Assembly (NCBI GenBank): GCA_030684415.1
Contig: JAUXNL010000353.1
Location: 1 to 5,829 of the forward strand
DNA: 5,829 bases
Direction of reading: 5' to 3'
DNA from: Moraxellaceae bacterium
Lineage (GTDB): Bacteria; Pseudomonadota; Gammaproteobacteria; Pseudomonadales; Moraxellaceae
Positions 1-4,235 of the stretch are shown here, in pieces (the first letter of the stretch is position 1; each line of letters begins with the position of its first letter). The position numbers and the translations under genes were made by a program. The notes under the pieces are model-generated. The model made no database searches and was not told where the DNA came from. It was given only the letters and a program-made list of their open reading frames with translations.

Positions 1-1
1 C

Positions 2-544
2 GCGGTGAAGGCCGGAACAGAGCTAGGCGTGGCGGCCAAGAAGATCATGGATGCGGGCGGATTGGTGTCTGACGACATCATCATCGGTCTGGTAAAGGAT
101 CGGATTGCCCAGCCTGACTGCGCCGCCGGCTTCCTGTTCGATGGTTTCCCGCGCACGATTCCGCAGGCCGAGGCCATGATCGAGGCCGGTGTGGTCATTG
201 ATCATGTCATCGAGATTCATGTCGATGATGCCGAGATTATCGAGCGCCTGTCTGGCCGACGCGTGCACCCGGCTTCAGGTCGTGTCTATCATGTGAAGTA
301 CAATCCGCCCAAGTCGACGGGAAAGGATGATGTGACCGGTGAGGAACTGGTGCAGCGTGACGATGACAAGGAAGAGACCGTCAAGAAGCGTCTCGAGGTC
401 TATCACACGCAAACGGTGCAACTGGTTGGCTTTTATCAGGGGCTGGCCGCTGATGGCTCCGCCAAAGCGCCTCGCTACAGCAAAATCGCCGGTGTCGGCC
501 CGGTGGATGAGATTTCTGCCAAGGTCTTTGCTGTACTGGGTTGA
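2..544 (+). CDS. adk: Adenylate kinase, 3' part (5' end outside window)
   Basis: Adenylate kinase interconverts ATP + AMP and 2 ADP in the cytoplasm and keeps the adenylate pool balanced. The first complete codon is at 2 and the frame is open to the left edge, so the GTG at 5 is an internal Val, not a start. By alignment from memory with the 214-residue E. coli enzyme, about 37 residues are missing, including the P-loop GAPGAGKGT. What remains includes the AMP-binding/core motif FLFDGFPRTIPQAEAM, then the long-form LID domain from GRRVHPASGRVYH through KDDVTGEEL. The LID lacks the four zinc cysteines of Gram-positive enzymes and has the His/Ser/Asp/Thr network typical of Gram-negatives. DDKEETVKKRL follows, and the C-terminus ends in AKVFAVLG, as in the family. 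The stop is TGA at 542-544. It resembles Pseudomonas Adk most. Identification is firm. Confidence 0.97.
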   Translation, partial: AVKAGTELGVAAKKIMDAGGLVSDDIIIGLVKDRIAQPDCAAGFLFDGFPRTIPQAEAMIEAGVVIDHVIEIHVDDAEIIERLSGRRVHPASGRVYHVKYNPPKSTGKDDVTGEELVQRDDDKEETVKKRLEVYHTQTVQLVGFYQGLAADGSAKAPRYSKIAGVGPVDEISAKVFAVLG

Positions 545-580
545 TGACAGATATATAAGAAGCAAGACTTTCTGCTCCTC

Positions 581-613
581 AAAACGCCGTGCTTTGCACG
601 GCGTTTTGCTTTT
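581..613 (+). terminator. Rho-independent terminator after adk
   Basis: AAAACGCCGTGC (581-592), loop TTT, GCACGGCGTTTT (596-607) form a perfect 12-bp stem starting 37 bases after the adk stop. The stem is flanked by A on the left and T on the right, with more T at 610-613, so it could stop transcription from either side. It closes the adk unit and separates it from hemH. Confidence 0.9.
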
Positions 614-770
614 GGCGAGGGTGATCCGCTGCTTTGGGTTACCCTGAGTCTGCGTACAGGGACTTTCAGTGGTCATTGCAGGGCCAGCGCGGCGTCAATA
701 GCGTCGACAAGGTCCTGCTGCGCCCTCCGAAAAGTTCAGGACATCCTTGAGGCGGACTCTGCCCGAACAG
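614..770. other. Intergenic stretch with no recognisable gene
   Basis: I see no ORF with a start, SD and recognisable product on either strand between the adk terminator and the inverted-repeat element. A 20-codon minus-strand open stretch (676-735, stop at 673-675) reads like a gene tail but has an in-frame stop just upstream and no start. It may be a relic or chance. GTTC at 734-737 and GAAC at 765-768 bracket a weakly palindromic segment. Nothing else is evident. Confidence 0.5.
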
Positions 771-943
771 CTTTAGTCGCTTGCTGAAAAACGCCCATCC
801 TGGGTTTTTTCAGTCCGTGATGCAGGCACATATCTGACATCGCTCCACGCCGAATCAATCACGCAAGCATGATTGATTCGCGACCCGGCCATCCCTGCCG
901 GTTCGGTGCTTGCTGAAAAGCATTTTTCAGCAAGTTGCTAAAG
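771..943. repeat. MITE-like/palindromic intergenic element with terminal inverted repeats
   Basis: The left end reads CTTTAG (771-776), tcg, CTTGCTGAAAAA (780-791). The right end reads TTTTTCAGCAAG (923-934), ttg, CTAAAG (938-943). These are reverse complements at 18 of 21 positions, with the three mismatches in the symmetric spacer, giving a 173-bp element. Inside are four hairpins. The first is 784-813 (CTGAAAAA...TTTTTCAG with an inner CCCA/TGGG). The second is a perfect 11-bp inverted repeat, CGAATCAATCA (851-861) with TGATTGATTCG (870-880), lying near the centre. The third is CCGGC/GCCGG (885-901). The fourth is CTTGCTGAAAA/TTTTCAGCAAG (909-934) with a GCAT loop. There is no ORF, so any transposition would need an outside transposase. 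No clear target-site duplication is visible. It could instead be a REP/BIME-type repeat or a structured RNA. The palindromes are directly seen; the mobile-element reading is inference. Confidence 0.6.
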
Positions 944-1009
944 GCTTCGTGGTGGACGCTGTCTGCAGCCCGTCAAAACGCCAGCGTACGTCATGCTGCG
1001 AAGCGCTTT
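940..1009 (+). other. Large potential stem-loop upstream of hemH
   Basis: AAAGGCTTCG (940-949) can pair with CGAAGC plus CTTT (999-1004, 1006-1009), leaving G1005 bulged. Nested inside, ACGCTG (956-961) pairs with CAGCGT (982-987). The outer arm overlaps the right end of the preceding inverted-repeat element by four bases, so the two folds compete. It has no U-tract and is not a typical terminator. It may be a remnant of a repeat, a cruciform or part of a structured transcript; no function can be assigned. Confidence 0.4.
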
Positions 1010-1043
1010 GTTGATGTCTGTTGTTTGTCGGCTTCTTGCCGGC

Positions 1044-1089
1044 GCCCGGATTTGCTTAAATGCCGGGCATTCGTTTCCGGAGAGATGTG
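1044..1089 (+). promoter_or_regulatory. hemH leader: hairpin with possible extended -10, and SD
   Basis: GCCCGGATTT (1044-1053), loop GCTT, then AAAT-g-CCGGGC (1058-1068) form a 10-bp hairpin with one bulged G. The same bases contain TG-c-TTAAAT (1053-1061), a 4/6 extended -10 match with no good -35, so a promoter here would give a leader of only about 20 nt. SD-like GGAGAG at 1079-1084 lies 5 nt before ATG 1090 and decides the hemH start. The SD is well supported, the hairpin is seen, and the promoter is weak. Confidence 0.4.
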
Positions 1090-2100
1090 ATGACAGAGTC
1101 CCCGCGTCGCCAGGTTGGCGTGTTGCTGGCTAATCTCGGTACGCCAGATGCCCCCACCACAGCGGCGGTACGCCGGTTCCTCCGGCAGTTCCTTTCGGAT
1201 CGGCGTGTCATCGAGGTGCCGCGGCCCATCTGGTGGCTGGTGCTCAATGCCTTCATCCTACCGTTTCGCCCGCGGCGGGTGGCCCGGCTTTACCAGAGCA
1301 TATGGGAGCGGGAAGGGGACTCTCCCATGCGCCGCATTTTGCGCGAACAATGTGCGCTGGTGCAGCGCCAGCTCAGTGCAGTACTGCCGCATGCCGATGT
1401 GCATGTCTTGCCGGCCATGAGTTATGGCAATCCGTCGGTGGCTTCTGCGCTTGACGCCTTGCAGGCGAAAGGGGTGGAGCAGGTGGTGGTGCTCCCACTA
1501 TTTCCGCAGTACTCCGCTACCTCCACTGCACCAGTCGCGGATGCGCTGGCGCGTTGGCAGGCCGGTCAGCGCAACCTGTTGGCGCTCACCCTGATCAAGG
1601 ATTATTTCCGTCACCCAGTCTATATCGCGGCATTGGCAGCGTCGGTGCAGGCGCATCGGCGAGAGCATGGAACTGCGGAAAAGTTGCTGTTTTCCTTTCA
1701 TGGCATTCCGCAGTCTTACGCCGACAAGGGCGACCCGTATCCGTCACGTTGTCGTGAGACGGCCGAGCGTGTCGCCGCCGCCTTGCAACTGCCAGACGAT
1801 GCTTGGGCGTTCAGTTTCCAGTCGCGCTTCGGTCCACAGGCCTGGGTGAAGCCGTACACCGACCATTTGCTGGAGTCCTGGGGGCGCGCGGGTGTTGCTT
1901 CGGTGCAGGTCGTTTGTCCGGCGTTTTCGGCGGACTGCCTGGAGACGCTGGAAGAAATTGCCGAAGAGAACCGAGAGGGGTTTCTGCAGGCGGGCGGAAA
2001 GGATTACCAATACATTCCCGCCCTGAATGTGCGAGCGGATCATGTGGCACTGATGAGTGCACTGGTGCGACCGCATCTGGAGGCATTTCTCGGTCAGTAA
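1090..2100 (+). CDS. hemH: Ferrochelatase (protohaem ferro-lyase)
   Basis: HemH inserts Fe(II) into protoporphyrin IX, the last step of protohaem synthesis, in the cytoplasm or at the inner membrane face. The protein has 336 residues from ATG 1090, close to the usual 320-340 of Gram-negative forms. In order: GVLLANLGTPDAPT near the N-terminus (10-23); PLFPQYSATSTAPV (136-149); LLFSFHGIPQSYADKGDPYP (199-218), with the invariant catalytic His204; FQSRFGPQAWVKPYTD (243-258); and CPAFSADCLETLEEI (276-290), with the conserved acidic residue Glu285 (81 residues after the His, as in the family). An in-frame ATG at 1060 would add MPGIRFRRDV but lies inside a hairpin without an SD. ATG 1090, or GTG 1087, follows GGAGAG and fits the family N-terminus. 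There is no C-terminal extension for an Fe-S cluster like that of animal enzymes. It is transcribed alone, with a terminator 20 bp downstream. Confidence 0.97.
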   Translation: MTESPRRQVGVLLANLGTPDAPTTAAVRRFLRQFLSDRRVIEVPRPIWWLVLNAFILPFRPRRVARLYQSIWEREGDSPMRRILREQCALVQRQLSAVLPHADVHVLPAMSYGNPSVASALDALQAKGVEQVVVLPLFPQYSATSTAPVADALARWQAGQRNLLALTLIKDYFRHPVYIAALAASVQAHRREHGTAEKLLFSFHGIPQSYADKGDPYPSRCRETAERVAAALQLPDDAWAFSFQSRFGPQAWVKPYTDHLLESWGRAGVASVQVVCPAFSADCLETLEEIAEENREGFLQAGGKDYQYIPALNVRADHVALMSALVRPHLEAFLGQ

Positions 2101-2120
2101 GATGGAGTTTCTTTGCCATC

Positions 2121-2144
2121 GCCCCGGTTAATCCGGGGCTTTTT
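2121..2144 (+). terminator. Rho-independent terminator after hemH
   Basis: GCCCCGG (2121-2127), loop TTAAT, CCGGGGC (2133-2139) form a perfect 7-bp GC-rich stem followed directly by TTTTT (2140-2144). It starts 20 bases after the hemH stop and makes hemH monocistronic at its 3' end. Confidence 0.93.
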
Positions 2145-2535
2145 GTTTCTGGCGGTAACAGGAAAGCATTTTTGTGGCTTTGGGAAGGGTGAAAATCATT
2201 TCCGATGGACAATTAATGACAATGTGGTGTGTGCCACATAGCGGATCCTTGGCATTCATTTGCCCAGGGTAAAAATCCTGGTGACCGGGGACCCAAAAGA
2301 ATTGAGGGATGTTAGCAACGCCATTTTCAGCCACCTTTTAAACGCACCAACGATCATTTCATCCCTGCACGGATACTTCTTGTCGCGGAGCAGAACTAAT
2401 GCGTCAAAACGGGTTTGCAGGATGAAGAAATTAATCATCGGTATCGTGCAATCAATCGAGGGATTAATTGCGCCGACAAGTTTCTGGAGGGAAAAATGCC
2501 GTTTTAGGTGATTTTTTTCAGAAAAACGGAGAAAA

Positions 2536-2586
2536 ATGGCGATTAACTGCTTGTTATTTGTACCAACTGCTTTTTTTTTGTGCTAA
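2536..2586 (+). CDS. Possible 16-residue leader peptide (doubtful)
   Basis: CGGAG at 2527-2531 is 4 nt before ATG 2536, which opens a 16-codon frame, MAINCLLFVPTAFFLC, ending in TAA at 2584-2586. The peptide is hydrophobic. An even shorter frame, ATG-CCG-TTT-TAG (2496-2507), lies upstream behind a strong GGAGG (2486-2490). Both lie 60-150 nt before the histone-like start codon. They can be translated only if transcription starts upstream of 2486; a promoter at 2558-2587 would exclude both. The T9 run supplies the Phe-Phe, so the peptide may be chance. It resembles no leader peptide I know. Confidence 0.15.
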   Translation: MAINCLLFVPTAFFLC

Positions 2587-2587
2587 T
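2558..2587 (+). promoter_or_regulatory. Candidate promoter of the histone-like gene
   Basis: TG-t-GCTAAT (2579-2587) is an extended -10 with 4/6 hexamer match, and TTGTAC (2558-2563) is a weak -35 at 18-nt spacing, with a T9 run between them. Transcription would start near 2594, leaving a leader of about 50 nt that includes the SD hairpin. It is the best candidate I can find but a weak one. Confidence 0.3.
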
Positions 2588-2624
2588 TTTCCGCCTGTAG
2601 TAAATGCTGTTTTGCAATTTAAAA

Positions 2625-2637
2625 CTCCTGGGAGGAG
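2625..2637 (+). promoter_or_regulatory. SD-sequestering mini-hairpin before the histone-like gene
   Basis: CTCCT (2625-2629), loop GGG, AGGAG (2633-2637) form a perfect 5-bp inverted repeat in which the right arm is the Shine-Dalgarno sequence of the ATG at 2646 (8-nt spacing). The left arm is an anti-SD. In RNA this could partly mask the ribosome binding site and make initiation depend on temperature, a protein or an sRNA. The pairing is seen; regulation is inferred, and the stem is short. Confidence 0.45.
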
Positions 2638-2645
2638 AAACTTAA

Positions 2646-3416
2646 ATGGCCCGTATCGCTAAAAAAGCTGTTGCGAAGAAGCCGGCTCGTAAGCCTGCCG
2701 TCCGCCGTGCTGCTCCGGTTGTGAGCGCATCCACTGCCAAAGCTCAGGCTGACGCCTCTGCCAAGGCTGCTGCTCTGGCTGCTGCTGTTGCTGCTGCCAA
2801 GGCTGCAAAAACTCCTGCTGCCAAAGCCAAAGCCAATGAAAAGCTGAAAGCTGCTCGTGCGGCTGCCCGTGTTGCCAAGGCTGCTCTGGCCAAGGCCAAG
2901 GTAGGCGCTGCTGTCGAGAAGGTGAAAGCGGCTGCTGATGCTCGCGTTGCCAAGCTGGCAATGGCTCTCGACAAGAAGCGTTCCGCCTCTGTCGAGCGCG
3001 CCAAGAAGGCCGCTGAAAAGCGTATCGCCAAGGCTGATGCTGCCAAGGTGAAGGCTGCTCAGAAGAAGGTTGCCGTCAAGGTGAAGGCTGCGCTGAAGAA
3101 GGCAACGGCCAAGCTGAAGGCAATGGCCAAGCGTGAAGCTGCCCGTGCCAAGGCGGCTGACCGTGCTGCTGCTCGCAAAGCTGCTGTTGCTGCCCGTAAG
3201 GCTGCCGCTGCTGCCAAGCGTGCTGCTGCTCCGAAGAAGGTTGTTCGTCGTGGCCGTCCGGCTGCTGCGAAGAAGCCTGCTGCGGCCAAGCCTGCAGTGA
3301 AGAAGGCGGCTGCCAAGCCCGCCGCCAAGAAGCCCGTCGCGAAGAAGCCTGCTGCTGCCAAGAAGGCACCGGCTCGTCGCGGTCGTCCGCCCAAGGCGGC
3401 TCCGGCTCAGGCCTGA
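2646..3416 (+). CDS. Lys/Ala-rich histone H1-like protein with two AT hooks (AlgP-like tail)
   Basis: The 256-residue protein is made almost wholly of Ala, Lys, Arg, Val and Pro, with no Cys, Trp, Phe, Tyr or His and only three Gly. There are three zones. Residues 1-25 are a basic Pro-containing head (KKPARKPAVRRAAP). Residues about 30-195 are an Ala/Lys helical tract with scattered acids, predicted as long amphipathic helices. Residues about 196-256 are an H1-type tail of KKPAA/KPAAKK repeats with two AT-hook cores, RRGRP, at 201-205 and 244-248. Such tails bind DNA non-specifically or in the minor groove of AT tracts, so a nucleoid-associated or transcription-modulating role is likely. The tail resembles Pseudomonas AlgP and bacterial H1-like proteins, but the first half does not look like the AlgP N-terminal domain, so I give no symbol. 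Heavy use of GCT and AAG suggests high expression. ATG 2646 follows GGAGGAG at 2631-2637. The gene stands alone, ending at a strong terminator. Confidence 0.85.
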   Translation: MARIAKKAVAKKPARKPAVRRAAPVVSASTAKAQADASAKAAALAAAVAAAKAAKTPAAKAKANEKLKAARAAARVAKAALAKAKVGAAVEKVKAAADARVAKLAMALDKKRSASVERAKKAAEKRIAKADAAKVKAAQKKVAVKVKAALKKATAKLKAMAKREAARAKAADRAAARKAAVAARKAAAAAKRAAAPKKVVRRGRPAAAKKPAAAKPAVKKAAAKPAAKKPVAKKPAAAKKAPARRGRPPKAAPAQA

Positions 3417-3424
3417 GGCTGAAT

Positions 3425-3454
3425 AAAAAAACCCCGCTTCGGCGGGGTTTTTTT
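3425..3454. terminator. Bidirectional terminator between the convergent histone-like gene and mobA
   Basis: A7 (3425-3431), CCCCGC (3432-3437), loop TTCG, GCGGGG (3442-3447), T7 (3448-3454) form a perfect 13-bp symmetric stem with a stable UUCG-type tetraloop. It gives a U-tract in either direction. It lies 9 bases after the histone-like stop and 62 bases from the mobA stop, so it can serve both genes. Confidence 0.95.
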
Positions 3455-3516
3455 ATGTCTACGGCTTTCTGACCAAGGCACGGTTTCTGCGCAGGCTTCC
3501 TTGCCGCATGTTGGTA

Positions 3517-4158
3517 TCAGACGGTTGGCGCATTGAGGGATACCAGCCGTGTTTCCCCTGCATCGAGATCTTCTGGTGTATTCAGGTTGCCAAAGGCGAG
3601 AGGGCTGTCGAATGTGGCAATCGCTGCATTTTCCTGCCGGCACCAGCGCTCCACCTTGCGATCACCTCCGGCCAGATAATCCGCCAACGATCTTTTCAGG
3701 CTCCGGTGCAACAGCATGAACAGCGGTTGCAGGCGCTCACCATCGTGAGCAATCGCCAAGGAGTGCTGTTCATCAAGGGCGGCATGCAACTGCCGATAAA
3801 GGTCAGTTGGCAGAAACGGGGTGTCGCAGGGGCAGACGAGTACGAGCGCGTGCCGGCATGCGCTGAGTGCCGCGTGAATGCCTCCCAACGGGCCCAGCCC
3901 GGGTTCGGTATCGGCGGCCAGCGTATGCCCAAAAGCGGAATACTCGTCGTGATGACGATTGCAGTTGATGACAATGTCATCGACCTGCGGCGTCAGTCGC
4001 GCCAGGACATGTGCCAGCAGTGGTTTGCCGCCGAGGCTGATCAGGCCTTTGTCCCGCCCGCCCATGCGCAATGCCTGTCCGCCCGCCAGTACGATGGCCG
4101 AGCAGGGCGGCAGCGCGGCAGTGGAAGGAGCGATGGATGAGTCTGCGGTCAGGGTCAT
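3517..4158 (-). CDS. mobA: Molybdenum cofactor guanylyltransferase
   Basis: MobA transfers GMP from GTP to molybdenum-molybdopterin, forming the guanine dinucleotide cofactor used by DMSO-reductase-family enzymes; it is cytoplasmic. From ATG 4156-4158 the protein has 213 residues (E. coli MobA 194). It shows the nucleotidyltransferase signature LAGGQALRMGGRDKGL (24-39), GKPLLAHVLARL (44-55), VINCNRH (63-69), GPLGG (89-93), CPCDTPFLPTDL (109-120) with the metal-binding Asp112, HDGERLQPLF (138-147), and the C-terminal NLNTPEDL (191-198). A TTG at 4212 would prepend 18 residues rich in Arg/Lys, but these come from a GC palindrome and are unlike the family. No clear SD precedes ATG 4158, and the head before the signature is about 20 residues, somewhat long. 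No mobB or moa/moe gene is adjacent. It is convergent with the histone-like gene and divergent from yoaA. Confidence 0.95.
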   Translation of the reverse strand: MTLTADSSIAPSTAALPPCSAIVLAGGQALRMGGRDKGLISLGGKPLLAHVLARLTPQVDDIVINCNRHHDEYSAFGHTLAADTEPGLGPLGGIHAALSACRHALVLVCPCDTPFLPTDLYRQLHAALDEQHSLAIAHDGERLQPLFMLLHRSLKRSLADYLAGGDRKVERWCRQENAAIATFDSPLAFGNLNTPEDLDAGETRLVSLNAPTV

Positions 4159-4163
4159 GGGGC

Positions 4164-4172
4164 TGCTAGAAT
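4164..4172 (+). promoter_or_regulatory. Candidate extended -10 promoter for yoaA
   Basis: TG-c-TAGAAT (4164-4172) is an extended -10 with a 5/6 hexamer match. No good -35 is visible 17-18 nt upstream. Transcription would start near 4179 and give yoaA a leader of about 57 nt. The element sits immediately upstream of the divergent mobA start codon, so yoaA transcription and mobA initiation may interfere. The -10 is seen; use is inferred. Confidence 0.45.
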
Positions 4173-4192
4173 CGCGCTTTCGTTTGAGTCGG

Positions 4193-4208
4193 CGCCGCCT
4201 TGGCGGCG
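4193..4208. repeat. GC-rich palindrome between mobA and yoaA
   Basis: CGCCGC (4193-4198), loop CTTG, GCGGCG (4203-4208) form a perfect 6-bp GC-only stem in the 77-bp divergent gap, inside the predicted yoaA leader. It could be an operator or an RNA hairpin. There is no T-tract for a terminator. No known regulator's site is recognised. Confidence 0.4.
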
Positions 4209-4235
4209 GCAATTGGCATCAGTACCGGGATATTC

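Larger units (their letters stand above)
2145..2645. other. Long T-rich gene-free region upstream of the histone-like gene
   Basis: No convincing gene lies in these 500 bases. An 83-codon open frame starting at TTG 2260 has no SD, an unfamiliar product and AT-rich composition, and I regard it as chance. Several inverted repeats are visible: ATGTGG (2222-2227) with CCACAT (2234-2239); CCAGGGT-AAAA-ATCCTGG (2264-2281, one G-T pair); AATTAATC (2429-2436) with GATTAATT (2462-2469); CCGTTTT (2499-2505) with AAAACGG (2523-2529). There are T runs at 2512-2518 and 2571-2579. The composition is more AT-rich than the flanking genes, towards the 3' end especially. This probably holds the promoter and regulatory sites of the downstream gene. 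Specific binding proteins cannot be named. Confidence 0.6.

Noticed and set aside
676..735. Minus-strand gene-tail-like peptide ending DLVDAIDAALALQ
   Set aside because: Only 20 codons, with an in-frame stop directly upstream and no start. A possible relic, but not supportable as a pseudogene.
909..934. CTTGCTGAAAA-GCAT-TTTTCAGCAAG as a terminator
   Set aside because: No gene ends nearby on either strand, and no U-tract follows the stem. It fits better as the end of the inverted-repeat element.
2207..2235. TGGACAATTAATGACAATGTGG, resembling the trp/tac promoter -35 region
   Set aside because: No -10 hexamer occurs 16-18 nt downstream; only the -35-like part matches. Nothing follows that it would need to transcribe closely.
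2260..2511. 83-codon plus frame starting at TTG
   Set aside because: No SD, non-ATG start, irregular AT-rich codon use and no recognisable domain. It overlaps several inverted repeats.
2659..3394. Several long minus-strand open frames opposite the histone-like gene
   Set aside because: They are mirror frames of GCT/AAG-rich repeats, giving low-complexity Gln/Trp/Ser or Ala/Phe products, with no SD and with a full coding gene on the plus strand.
3508..4140. 210-codon plus-strand open frame
   Set aside because: Antisense to mobA, which has clear nucleotidyltransferase motifs. The plus product is unrecognisable and has no SD.
4159..4212. N-terminal extension of MobA from TTG 4212 (RRRRLKRKR)
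   Set aside because: Encoded partly by a GC palindrome, non-ATG, no SD, and absent from the family. ATG 4158 is preferred.
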